Shown here one piece after another: positions 1-12,871 of a DNA stretch of 64,000 nucleotides. Below the pieces are notes generated by a model. The model saw only the letters and a program-made list of their open reading frames with translations. It did not search any database and had not been told where the DNA came from. A program made the position numbers and the translations under genes. Source of the stretch: Calendula officinalis. Lineage: Eukaryota; Streptophyta; Magnoliopsida; Asterales; Asteraceae. The stretch is from positions 32,314,047 through 32,378,046 of the forward strand of contig OY970835.1 of the NCBI GenBank assembly GCA_963853835.1. The letters run 5' to 3'. The first letter of the stretch is position 1, and the number at the start of each line of letters is the position of its first letter.

Positions 1-2
1 TG

Positions 3-554
3 AAGATATTTATTCATGACATTCAAAGAATTGGTCTTCAAGACTGGGTGAAGATCACAAGACTGATCAAAGAGCTTCCAAAGAAATCAACCTATGATCA
101 AATAGTCTTGGATGAGATCTGTGCTGTAGCTGCAATATGTTATGAGAAGGACTTACTTCATGAAATAGAGTACAGAACACTCAGTGTGATGACTGAGGCT
201 TACTCAAACAACAGACCAGAATGCCTCCATACATACAAGTATCTTAGAAAGTACCCTCTTCCTCCTAACCTTGTATTTCAGGATCAAAAGAGTGTCATAT
301 ATCCAACTTCTGGATATATGTATACTGACTCAGAGGACAGAGAGTGCTTCATTTCTGAAGAAGATCTACCAAAAGCTCAAATCAGTCACCTTGTTGGACT
401 GAAATGGATGATCACCAAGAAAGAAGACTCTTGGTTCAGAAAGAAGATTGTTGCAGTACTGAATAGCAGAAGGGATGAACTCAAAAGCAGAGAAGAGTTT
501 GTCCACATCAAACAAGAAGTCTTCTATGAGAATGAAGCCATCAACAGCAAATGA
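3..554 (+). CDS. Unidentified ORF at the 3' end of a Copia-type LTR element (element A), 5' partial
   Basis: The frame is open from the window edge to a TGA at 552-554, so about 183 codons are visible and the start lies outside. The stop is 76 bp upstream of a polypurine tract and LTR, so this is the last coding segment of an LTR retrotransposon. I see no reverse transcriptase, RNase H, integrase or zinc-knuckle motif. The protein is charged and globular, with a Lys/Glu-rich C-terminus and a Tyr-rich centre (motifs YLRKYPLPP and YPTSGYMY). It may be an additional ORF after pol, as some plant Copia lineages have, or the tail of a gag-only non-autonomous element. Function is unknown. It is not clearly decayed: no stop or frameshift is seen over 550 bp. 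Confidence 0.5.
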   Translation, partial: KIFIHDIQRIGLQDWVKITRLIKELPKKSTYDQIVLDEICAVAAICYEKDLLHEIEYRTLSVMTEAYSNNRPECLHTYKYLRKYPLPPNLVFQDQKSVIYPTSGYMYTDSEDRECFISEEDLPKAQISHLVGLKWMITKKEDSWFRKKIVAVLNSRRDELKSREEFVHIKQEVFYENEAINSK

Positions 555-630
555 AGAAGAAGATATTGTTACCTATGCTGTTATAATTTTTTTTGTTTAT
601 CTCTTTGTAAATTGTTTTGTTATCATTAGA

Positions 631-641
631 TAGGGGGAGAT
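631..641 (+). other. Polypurine tract of element A
   Basis: TAGGGGGAGAT lies directly before the TGTTAAGG start of the following LTR. This placement is that of the plus-strand primer site and shows that the next repeat is a 3' LTR. Confidence 0.75.
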
Positions 642-1138
642 TGTTAAGGCAAAAAGCCTTGCCCCTTTAGATCTTAAGATAACAAAACAACCTAGACTAG
701 CTTTGATTAATATGTAGAATAATATAGCTAAGTTTAGGTCTGATACTGAGTGATCAGTATTGGAACTCAGTATCAGTACTCAGTATCAGTTAGTGATACT
801 GAGTAGAAGGACTGAGTGATACTCAGTATAGTAACGGACTAAGATCAAATCCCTTGATCTTAGTCATTTTCCTTGCTTAGTCCTTCGGTTACTCCTTTGC
901 TCATTATGTAAGATCTCTATAACATTATAAATAGAGATCATCTTGCAAAGGAGTACTTACCAATTTACTTAACACATTCACATCTTTTGTAATTGATCAG
1001 TGGTCTTGTTATTCCGCAACAAGCCACACTTAGTGGATTTATACATTGACTATATTCTTGTGTTATCACTCTAATATTTCTCTAAGTATAATATTCTATC
1101 AATTAACATTATAAACCAGGGTTCGTTGTGACCTAACA
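642..1138 (+). repeat. 3' LTR of Copia-type element A
   Basis: A 497-bp segment starts TGTTAAGG and ends CCTAACA, a short inverted terminal repeat of the usual TG...CA type. It follows a polypurine tract and is not followed by a primer binding site, so it is the 3' LTR. A TATA box (TATAAATA) lies at 926-933. Positions about 730-835 hold repeated direct and inverted copies of ACTCAGTATC / GATACTGAGT. The sequence directly downstream is a broken integrase of another element, so A seems to be inserted in that gene; its left target-site copy is outside the window. Confidence 0.75.
926..933 (+). promoter_or_regulatory. TATA box in the LTR of element A
   Basis: TATAAATA lies in the second half of the LTR, where Copia U3 promoters normally have it. 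The transcription start is not determined. Confidence 0.45.
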
Positions 1139-1681
1139 ACTTTTATTAAGCTTGTGCAGACACAGTTCTCAAGAAAAATAAAAGTTTTTCAAAGTGATGG
1201 AGGCACAAAATTTCTTAATCATACGGTTCGGCATATTTTTGAGGTAAATGGCACGTTTCATCAAATATCGTGTCCCTACACTCCACAACAAAATGGGCGT
1301 GCCGAACAAAAGCATAGACATATTGTTGAATGTCTAGCTATGCTTTTTCACGCTCACGTGTCGGCATCGTTTTGGGTCGATGCTTTTAGCTCGGCAACTT
1401 TTATTATCAACAGAGTACCTACGAAAGTGTTGAAAGATTGCTCACCTTTCGAGCTTCTCTACTCTAGACGGCCAACTTATGATAATTTTCGGGTTTTTGG
1501 GTGCCAAGTTTATCTGTATTTACGCGATTATTCAGCTCACAAGCTTGCCCCAAGAAGCATACCATGTATTTTTCTCGGGTATAATTCGCAATACAAAGGG
1601 TACAAATGTATTTTTCTCGGGTATAATTCACGTGAGACGTGGTTTGCATTTAGATCCGAGGTCATTATTGTCTACGCGTGA
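1139..1681 (+). pseudogene. Copia integrase core fragment (element B)
   Basis: The translation from about 1154 shows the C-terminal part of a Copia integrase core. The second catalytic Asp is in QSDGGTKF, the catalytic Glu is in PQQNGRAEQKHR, and the trailing block includes NRVPTKVL, VFGCQVY and CIFLGYNS. The first catalytic Asp and everything upstream are missing because LTR A abuts the fragment. A 42-bp in-frame tandem duplication (23-bp identical segments at 1565-1587 and 1607-1629) repeats CIFLGYNS, after which the frame is lost. It is a dead remnant. Family assignment is firm, lineage is not resolved. Confidence 0.8.
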
Positions 1682-2100
1682 GACCTAGATTTATTTTGAC
1701 ATGAGTTCACATTGGATGACTTAATCGAGTTAACGTTGAGACCTTGACACGAGGCGAAGATGCGACAAACATGCCACTTGACCCTAGATGCTTGATCACT
1801 AGGTGCCATGAAGTCCCATAACTCTAAGAGTTGCACTTGTAATGCAATTGTTGATCGTCACCTACCTATTGGATCTATCATTGCTAGCAGATCAACTGAT
1901 GTGATGATAGAAGTCAATGAGGATCTTAGCTTTTAATTAAATTAATTGGGTAGTTAATTTTTTAAAAGAAATTAATTATTGAAAATACTATTTTTTGAAC
2001 TTTGTGTGTTAATCAGTTCTTGAAAACTGTAACTGACTAATATCAACTTTATCTACTGATATCGAATTCTAAGGATTGTCCTTAGAGATGAGAAAGTTGA
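1682..2100. other. No gene seen; decayed retroelement DNA between elements B and C
   Basis: All frames are closed and AT-rich. It probably holds the rest of element B and the lost 5' end of element C. I found no copy of the element C LTR here. Confidence 0.5.
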
Positions 2101-2760
2101 TACACCTATAAGAGGCCTTACCTGAGGCACCTCCTGTCAATGATTCTGCTGCTGTTCGTCAAGCCTTTACCGAAACGTTTAACGAACATCAAGAAGTCGC
2201 TACTCCTATGCTTGTGAGCATGAACCCCGAGATTCAAAAGAACTTCGAGGAACTCACAGCATATGACATGACAAGCGAGTTGAAAATAATATTTCAACAA
2301 AAAGCAGAACTTGAACTGTTCAAAACAGTTAAAGCATTCCACGCTTGCAATCAGGAGGACGGCCAATCAGTTAGCACTTACATCTTGAATATGAAATGCT
2401 ATCTTGATCAAATGGAACGTCTTGGTTACCTCTTACCACAAGTTCTTAGAATGAGCTTGATTCTTACCTCACCATCCAAGGACTATGACCAATATGAAAA
2501 GTGTTTTAAAAGTACATAGCATGGGGAAGAAAATCGTTGATAACATGCTATGGTAATAGTGGTTGAGCAAGGGTTACCCAATACTTTTCTAGCAATCAGG
2601 GAAGGTAAACCGAAAGCACAAGGCAAGAGTCTAGATAAGGATAAGCTAGTTTGCTTTTCCAAACCTCCGATTCCCCCACCTGCTAAAAAGGAGCACCCTG
2701 CAAAGGATATTTCTTGCCATCATTGCGATGAAACTGGCCATTGAAGGAGGAATTGTCCTG
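2100..2760 (+). pseudogene. gag: Copia gag remnant (element C)
   Basis: Three broken frames together show a Copia gag of the UBN2 / gag-polypeptide type. They carry PEAPPVNDSAAVR, SMNPEIQKNFEELTAYDM, ELFKTVKAFHACNQEDGQS and YLDQMERLGY. After a frameshift near 2520 come PPIPPPAKKEHPAKD and the zinc knuckle CHHCDETGH at about 2715-2744, whose last Cys follows a TGA replacing Trp. The order and spacing match an intact gag, so this is a decayed copy. It is collinear with integrase and RT remnants downstream. Confidence 0.75.
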
Positions 2761-3229
2761 CCTACTTGGCAGAGTTGATGAAGGACAAATGTGTTCTAGC
2801 TAGCACATTAGGTATCTTCATTATAGAACTCTATACTTTTCGTGATAAATCTTGAGTGTATGACACTATTTGTGGAACTCACATTTACACAAATGTGCAA
2901 GATTGAATGTGAAGTAGAAAGCTAAAAGAATGGAAGCTGTGATCTTATCCTTCCTAATGCGTTAATTATTATTTTGAACAATTGTCAATTATGCATTGTT
3001 TAGCTTTATCGTTTGTTGAATAATGGATTATGATATTTTGTTTTATGAAAAATAACATTTTTATAATAATTCCTTGTAATAGTATATTTGAAATTAATAT
3101 GCATGATCCTAATTCAAACGATAGTTCTATAAACAAATGTAGCACTCAAGAATCCAAATTGGTTTGGATTCTACTTACCTAGAGCATCGTCATCTTTTCC
3201 ACATAAACAATAAACGCATTTTGATACTA

Positions 3230-3905
3230 AAACTCGACGGGCTTCTTTACAAATGATTATGAATCATTTAAATGCCTCTCTTGTATATTATGGAAAGATA
3301 ACAAGAAAGCTTTTCTCCCATGTTGGCGAAAGAGCTAAAAAAAATCTACTTGGACTCATGCATACTGATGTATGTGGCCCTTTTAGAACTAAGACTAGGG
3401 AAGGTGCCACCTACTTTCACTGATAATATCATTCGATGTGGTTATGTTTACTTAATTAAACATCAACATGGAAGCTTTAATGATATCAGTGGCTATGGTT
3501 ATGTTTACTTGATTAAACATAAACATGAAATCTTTGAAATGTTCAAAGCTTTCTAAAGTAAAAGTATAAAATCAACTCGGCAAGACAACAAAGGCGTTCA
3601 GTCCTGATTGAGGATGAAAGTACACGAGTCAAGAGTTTCGGGATCATCCCACACATCGTGAGATTGTCTCACAATTCACTCCTCCATACACTCCACAAGA
3701 TAATGGTGCGTCTGGAAGGAGATATCGGACCCTGTATGACATGGTTCGGTCTATGATGAGTCCTACTACTCTTACACTATCCTTTTGAGGGTATGCACTG
3801 AAGTCTGCTGCTTGAATACTTAATATGGTTCCGACCAAAAGGTTAAAAAGACACCATATGAGATATGGCGTGGGAAAGTCCCTAATTTGTCTTACTTGAA
3901 GATCT
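3230..3905 (+). pseudogene. pol: Copia pre-integrase / integrase remnant (element C)
   Basis: Out-of-frame pieces read LLGLMHTDVCGPFRTKTREGA (about 3345-3410, holding the first catalytic Asp) and YGYVYLIKHKHE (about 3496-3531). A segment at 3420-3465 duplicates the GYVYLIKHQH part, so there is a local in-place duplication. Downstream, other frames show integrase-like pieces about PYTPQDNGASGR and MVRSMMSPTTLT, then the C-terminal APNLSYLKIWGCE. The zinc-binding and protease regions between 2760 and 3230 are too decayed to define. Confidence 0.65.
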
Positions 3906-5400
3906 GGGGTTGTGAGGATCTCGTGGAACGAGACATGCCGATCAAACTTGAGCCCATATCTATCAAGTATATCTTCGTTACTATTTTACTTCCCAACTGA
4001 GAACAAATTGTTGTTAGTCGGTATGCTGAGTTTCTTGAGAACAGTCTCATTTCACAAAGCAAGTGGGAGCACTATAGACTTTGACAAGATTCAAAGTGAA
4101 GATACACAACCTTCTGGTAACACTAGCAAATATCATTCTAAGGCTGGACATATAGATGTTGGACCACAGGATGATGTTGTTCCCATTCGTAGGTCCGCAA
4201 GGACACCTCATGCACCTGAACGATATAGATTTATGTCGATGCCGAGGAGTAAAGTTTTGAGGATCATAATGAACCCCCTAACTATCAAGTTGCATTATCG
4301 AATTTTGAATTCGAAAAATGACTTGAAACTATGAATGCGAAAATGAAATCCATGAGAGACAATCAAGTTTTGAACTTAGTTGATCCTTCTCAAACAGTAA
4401 GACTGTTGACATGGATGAAAATATACACACCTATAAAGCTCTTCTAGTAACAAAAGGTTACACTCAATCCTACTGGATTGACAATGATGAAACCTTCTCG
4501 CCTGTTACTAAAGACATTATGATTCTTAAAGTCAAAGTAGTATACTATGACTATGAGATTTGGGTAATGATGAAATCAAAACGTTTGTTTCACCTAAAAC
4601 CCAAACTGAGCATGTGTATATATGAAAGCTAGTGGGAGCATTGTCGTTTCTCAAGTCATACCTGTTGATGACATGTCACTCATGTGAAACAATATACCTA
4701 TGCTACAAGATGAAAATCCTGGCTTGGAAAATGTTTTGACATGAAGGATGATAAGAATACGACATACATACTTGGAGTAAATATCTATAATGATAGATCA
4801 AAGCGGTTAATTGGTTTAAGTCAAAGTGCTTACATTGACAAAATTTTAAACGGTTTAGAATGGTACTCCCAAACGAGGAAGTCCTCGTATGCCACACAAT
4901 GTAAACTTGAGTGAGACTCAAGGACCTTTCACACCTGATGTGGTGAAGCGAATGAATGTAATCCCCTATGAATCGGCTATTCCATTCATCATGTACCCTG
5001 TAAGGAGCACTAGGCCAAATGTAACGTCCTTAGGGGACCTTACTAGAAAATACCAATAGAATCCATGAGAGAGTCACTAGATTGCTATTAAGAACACATT
5101 GAAATATTTTTGAAATACTGGATATATGTTCCTTGGTTATGGTGGAGATACCAAACTGAAACTAAGTATACTTGCTATAATTATGTTGGTTTTGAAATAG
5201 GTCGTGATGACGCTAGATCCTATTTACGAAGGTTCACTACATTCGAAGATTTATCGAGATATGTGAAATTCGTACTCTTAAAGTTCAAACAGATAACTAA
5301 CTAGCTGACGTTTCATCGAACTCAATGTCTTGTACCAAACATATTGAATATGAATGGAACGTTGGATTTCGACAAGCTAGTAGTTTCATATAAATCTGTT
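3906..5400 (+). pseudogene. pol: Copia reverse transcriptase / RNase H remnant (element C)
   Basis: Recognisable pieces in order are PIRRSARTPHAPERY (linker before RT, about 4185), HTYKALLVTKGYTQSYWIDNDE (RT fingers, about 4425), YDYEIW, a segment with SKRLIGLSQSAYIDKILNGL (about 4800-4858), and an RNase H tail near 5270-5390 with QTDN and the later HIEYEWNVGF. The catalytic YVDD block is not preserved in a readable form. Many stops and frameshifts show that this copy is old. Confidence 0.65.
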
Positions 5401-6237
5401 TTAGTATTTGGATAATGGAACTGTGAGCAGTTTATATTGGAATAAATTGATATATTTGATATGATCGTTTTTATATGAATATCTAATGTGTTCTATATTT
5501 GCATGTTTATATCCTTGAATATTTACTGCGTTTTATATTCTAAATTGTCCATTGTCATATTAATAATATGAGAATATTATTAAGACAAATCTGAGTGCAT
5601 TGATGACATCATCTTAGTATGACTAAGGATGATGAAGTCAAACTCACATGTTGTTCATTGTGATGCACAATTGGACTGGCCCAACCTATGAGAAATCACT
5701 TCTTGGATTTATGTCACAAGTGAATCTCACAAAGGCTTTGTCGCTTATCCTCAGACTTGAGATGCAAGCTGGTTTGTGTATGTGGAGTGTCAAACTTTGA
5801 TGTGGTTAAACGCTGACCCGAATAAGGCTGCTATAACAACCATCCTCAGGTTTGATATTAAGCATATATCAAATACGTGTAGTCAATAAAGAATTTGTTC
5901 CTCCACATGTTTGGATTAGATACTACTGGGCCCCTCGATGATTTGAATAGATGCTTGTACGGCCGTACCCAAAGGTAATCAAGATGAATCTTGATTGGTT
6001 TGGTAATCTACTTCAATGTATAGATCGAGAAACGATTTCGTTGAAATTTTAGATTGACATTAATCCTTGTCTAAAATTCAACATGGTATCAGTAACAAAA
6101 GGATAACTGATTGAAAAACTTTGAACCTGGACTTTTCTGAAACTCACTCATGTACTTCTAGGGGCATTGGCGGGTTGCTAGACTCTAACCTTTGCTTGTA
6201 TAACTACTTGATTGTTATGACGTGCGCAAGTGGGAGC
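5401..6237 (+). other. Non-coding 3' region of Copia element C
   Basis: No gene is seen. The stretch lies between the RNase H tail and the 3' LTR and ends in the purine-rich AAGTGGGAGC, a plausible polypurine tract at 6228-6237. Confidence 0.5.
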
Positions 6238-6984
6238 TGTTGGAATATGCTTCACGTTCATAACATATAGTTATATGGCTAGACGTATGTGAGCCTAAAG
6301 GGTCACACACTTATACACCAAACACCATTTAATATATATAATATAATTAGGGTAATTATATTATTTATATAAACTATGATTACTTGGCTAGTTATGTTTT
6401 AATTAATTGTTAAGTTAAAACGTATTAGTGAGTAATCTAAAGAATCAAAAATATAACGGATTAAGTGTCATATCTTCTAACTTGTAATTAGGGAATATAT
6501 ACTTAGATTAGGGAGCAAATTTACTAACCCTAATCCTCCCCCAAAAACCTTAAACGGCCGCAGCCTCTATGCAAAGCACAAGGTTGTTTTTGGTTGTGAG
6601 CATCTCACGAATTAAAAGGAAGATTACTTCCTCCTTGTCCAATTGGTTGGACGTAAACAGTGCAAGAGAAAGCAAGAAGATTCCTTTTGGCTTTTCTTTT
6701 CATTAGTTTCACGTGGGTTTTGATTCTTGCTCAAGGGACTAGCATCCCAATTGGTGTTCTTGATATGGTGTAGTGTGGATCAATTTTAGAGAGATTCTAC
6801 GTTGGATCTTTGAGTACTACATTCTCAATCATCAGTGATTACAAAGGCTTCTAGGGTATGATCTTCATACTAATCTCTTTGATTATTTATTGCTTAATTA
6901 GATTGTCAATATGTAGATCCTTGTGTGGTGATTTATGTTATATTTCCGCTGCGTTTTACTTGATTAAACCGTAAATCACTAACA
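6238..6984 (+). repeat. 3' LTR of Copia element C
   Basis: A 747-bp segment starts TGTTGGAATATG and ends CACTAACA, directly after the purine-rich tract AAGTGGGAGC. This fits a 3' LTR in the same orientation as the gag-pol remnants upstream. No primer binding site follows. The matching 5' LTR is absent, so element C is 5'-truncated. Confidence 0.7.
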
Positions 6985-7240
6985 AGTTATTATTCAAAAA
7001 TCATAGTGCGGTTATGCTCCCCCTTGACATAAGAATGTCGATTTTCTCCCCCTTGACAAGTGAATATAAAAATTCTACCCCTCAACCAATGGTATCGATG
7101 AAGAACGGGTTTCAAGCAGATGTACTTGAAAGCCATTTATTTGAAGCACGGGTCATACACTGAAGTGTGTACAAGCCATTATCCGTTGAAACGCGAGTTA
7201 TACACTGAATTGTGTATAAGTCATACTCCTGCAAAACACA

Positions 7241-9221
7241 TCAAACAACTTTTGGTACCCATTTTGTTTTGGGTCTGATGGTGTTAGTGTTTGAGTGAAA
7301 CCATCTATAAGTTGAATCAATTTGAGTTACAGATTTGGAATTCCAAGAAAGACTGAAACTTGATGTTTCACTTTCAAATGATTTCCGGGGAATTATTTGA
7401 GATTGTGGAGTTTTAGGAACCCATTTTGCTTTTAAGATCGTTGGTGTTTTAGGAGTTGTTTGTGGCACTTGATTAAAAATTGTTATTGGTACCAATGAAA
7501 GTAAATCTTTTCTTGAGTATCTTAAAGTTTTAGTTTTGGAAAAGATTTTCTTTGAAGTAGTAGAATGTTTCAACACGGTTGATGGTGTAGTCTTATCCAT
7601 ATGGGAATGCTTAAGTCTAGAAGAGGAACCTATTATATTTGGAGTTTTAGGTGCGGAATTTCCTCGAATAACTTGTTTGAGAGCATTCAATTTCTTATCA
7701 GATTTTGGTGGAATCGTGGATCTCCTAGGCATAGGTTTGGTAGAGGAACTTACTTGTGAATTCGGTTTAGGTTTTTAATTTCCTCTATTAATCTGAGATT
7801 GTTTTATTGTATATAAATCACGATATGCCATGACAGGAGAAAACATTCAGGAGTTATTACATTTAGTCTTTGCAGCAAAAGGAGAATCTAAGTTCATAGA
7901 TGCATTAGGCTTCTTAAGCTTCTGAAGATGAGATGATTTAGATTCCTTAAACTGATGACTTCCTCTATCTCCAACAGGGTTGTGTGATTTTGGAACTTTG
8001 GTGCAAAGTGAACAACCACTTGTGGAAGTACTAGAAATGGGTGACTCAAGTTTGGTAACTGGTTTTTGTAGAGAAATTAAAGAAGCTTCTAAATTTTGAA
8101 TTTGTATTGTTAACTTTAATTTCTCTTCATCAAAAGATTTATGTGTTTCCTCATTTTTACTTTCTAATTCAGAAATTTTAGTTTGCAAAACAGATTTTTC
8201 TTTATCAAAAGCCTGATGTGTTTCAGCGATGTCAGTTTCTAATTGATAAATTTTCTTTTCTAGATTTAGATTTGGTTCATAAATCTTTGGTTCTGTTGTT
8301 GGTTGAAGAACCACATCACCTGGCATCTGTCCTCTTTGAACAATCAATTCTTCAAGACGTTTGATATTGGAATTCAATTTATGGTTTTCATTTTTGAGTG
8401 TCTGTATGATATTCTGTTTGGTTTTCATTTCATTTAATGAAATTATTTTTTGTTCATGAAGATTTTCAGTTAATTCTTTGATCTGAGAGTTTAAAGATTT
8501 AAACTGTTTTTCATTTTCGTCAAATTCTTGTTGTTTACGTTCCAAACAATTTTTAGTACCTTGATATTCATACCATGTCTTAGCGTATTGTTTGTGATTG
8601 TGATCATGCCTAGCCGTCAATTCTGATACTTGAGTTTTTAAATCCGGATTCTCTTGTTTGAAAATTTTAATTTGTTTAATCTGTTGAACAAGTTGTTCAT
8701 TTTCATTTTGCAAATCATTTAAACGTTTTTGAAATTGATTATTTAAATTTTGTTCATTTAAACATTTTGTGTTTTAAAGAATCAACTTCAGATATCTGAG
8801 TTTTAACAAAACAAGTATCAGGACCGATGTAATTATCAGAATTTGACAAGAGAGAACTGAGTACCTCATTTTCCTTGTTGGCCTTGTCATTGAATCTATC
8901 AGAAACCTCAGCATTTTCTTTTGGCACATAGCTCAAATTTGCTACTTGTTCATCATCTCCAGCTAACACATTTCCAGTCTCAATTTGTTTAGCCATCAAC
9001 ATCTTACGTTTAAAATATTCTGAATCACGAACGATTGATTTCTTTGTAGCATCCAAAGGTGTGATGATTGGCTTTTCAGTTGAGATTGTAGCAGATAGAA
9101 CAGATTTGATACGAGACATAGACTTTATCGCATTTTCAAGGTCTTTATCCACATAATCATTTGTAGTTTGTGTAGGTTTTTCAATTCCTCGTATACACAA
9201 TTCACGATTGAATGTACTGAA
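7241..9221 (-). pseudogene. gag: Long coiled-coil gag of a Copia-type element (element D), frameshifted, no pol attached
   Basis: Read on the minus strand, three segments form one protein: about 9221-8754, 8753-7847 and 7732-7241. The first two are joined by a one-base frameshift near 8755, where the Asn/Gln-rich heptads continue in the new frame; the last two share a frame but are separated by a stop. The middle 290 residues are a long Glu/Lys/Gln coiled coil. The third part is basic and Ser/Thr-rich, with repeated KWVPK motifs typical of the region before the protease in some plant Copia gag proteins. No ATG is visible at the 5' end. Protease, integrase and RT are absent. GGGGGAG runs at about 7019-7060 (as CTCCCCC on the plus strand) resemble post-coding spacer. 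Confidence 0.6.
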
Positions 9222-9978
9222 TTAGATTGAAGATCACGCTTTACGATTGAAGATCAAGAAGCAGCGACAAGTTGGATTGGAAATTAAGATCGGAAGTCGA
9301 TTAACAACGATTGAAGATTTACGATTGAATAATCAGCCGAACTCTTTGATTAAGCGGAACACTTTGTAGAGCCGAAGTCTGATTTTGATTCGAACTTTGA
9401 TTTTGATTTTGAGGTGCCGAAGTCAATGTGAGCCGAGGTCTTGAATCGAACACTTGACAAGCCGAACACTTTACGAGCCGAACACTTTAAGCGAGCCGAA
9501 CTGCTGAGCCGATGACTATGTTCGAGCCGAAGCTGTTCTTGGAGCCGAACTCCTTCAACGGGCCGAACACTTTGACGGTAAACTCAAAAACTCATCTTTT
9601 TGATTCAATCTTGCTCAATACTTGACCAAATCCAGTGATTCAACTTGCAAACTGTTAGAAATCACTTTTCTAACAGTTTGATACAATAAACAGTTCAAAA
9701 CGGATCAAATCAGCCTTCGATTTTGAGATCACAGTAGACTTTTTGAGTTTTCAAATTTTTGACAAAAATCTTCAAATTGAGAGCAATACTTGATGGATTG
9801 GATTGAAATTTGATTCTATTGTGCTTAGAATCAATGGAGAAACACGAATATCCAATCAAAACATCAATTTCTAACAAAAATTTTGACAATTAAATTTCAC
9901 AACTCTTTTTCAAAAAATTTCAAAACTTAGATCTGGATCAAATCATCACGAATTTGGATATGTTCCTTGAAGGATTGT
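9222..9978 (-). other. Untranslated leader of element D with repeated GCCGAAC motifs
   Basis: No gene is seen between the PBS and the gag. Positions about 9340-9580 carry roughly ten irregularly spaced copies of a short motif (GAGCCGAAC followed by ACTTT or similar on the plus strand), far above expectation in this AT-rich DNA. Confidence 0.55.
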
Positions 9979-9990
9979 GCTCTGATACCA
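9979..9990 (-). other. Primer binding site of element D (initiator tRNA-Met type)
   Basis: The minus strand reads TGGTATCAGAGC, the standard plant retrotransposon PBS matching the 3' end of initiator tRNA-Met. It lies two bases inside the end of the adjacent LTR. Confidence 0.85.
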
Positions 9991-9992
9991 AT

Positions 9993-10243
9993 TGTGAGAG
10001 CTAATGCAATCGAAATCAAGCTAATTCATGATGATTTGTGAAGAAATGAAGATCAAAGTGTGTGTTTTAGTGTGTGTTCTTGAGAGAGAATGAAGGAGGG
10101 AAGGAGCTTTCAAAATGAGAAATGCATTAAAAGTGTGGGAAAGCTTACATCATTAGTCATCACACATGGTATTTTGTACCATCACCTCTAATCTAATTTA
10201 ATTTCCTCTAATTACAAGTTAAATGTCAAAACTAGTCCTAACA
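9993..10243 (-). repeat. 5' LTR of Copia element D
   Basis: On the minus strand this 251-bp segment starts TGTTAGGACTAG and ends CTCTCACA, just before the PBS, so it is a 5' LTR. Length and the pyrimidine-rich end are typical of short Copia LTRs. Its partner 3' LTR is not in the window. The LTR start abuts the middle of a hAT-like repeat, so D was inserted in that element. Confidence 0.75.
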
Positions 10244-10607
10244 ATAGTTGGTACACTAATTTGACTACCGGTACCATACCAAGTATACATGGTACCAATT
10301 TATTTGGCTACCAACAATGTTGGTTGGTATAAATTGGTACTATATACCAAGATTAAAAACTAATATGAAATTAAAAAATATTAAAAATAAGATATGTTTT
10401 ATAATATGATATTTTACCATTATCCATCATTTATAACATATTAACAAATTTTTCAAACTCAAAAACAAGATAAATAAAAGGATGATTTATTAATATGAAT
10501 TATACTTATATGTTAAAGAATCAATTTTATATATTGTATGGTGGGGAGATTTTTAAAGATAGAAATTAGACTACAATTTATGTAAGTATATATTGTAAGA
10601 ATTAATT

Positions 10608-12526
<1,919 letters not shown>

Positions 12527-12578
<52 letters not shown>
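12527..12578. repeat. (TA)n microsatellite, right block
   Basis: About 52 bp of pure TA repeat, the continuation of the tract at 10608-10729 beyond the inserted element. Confidence 0.95.
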
Positions 12579-12582
<4 letters not shown>

Positions 12583-12871
12583 TTGGTACGATACTACCAT
12601 GGTATTTAAATATTTGTACCATTACCGTACCATGAATACTCAGTTGGTACGGTACTACCAACCAAGCATGTTGGCTACCAACATATTGGCTACCAACTTT
12701 AATTGGTACGATTGGTAGCATGTTGGTTGATTTTATTTGGTACAAATTTAACACCCATACACAAAACTTTTAATGTGGTTGATTAGCTAGGCACGGCATG
12801 TCGACTAGTCCAACCCGAATTTTAAAACATTTATGTAACATATGTTTACTCACATTGGTCTCATAAAATAT

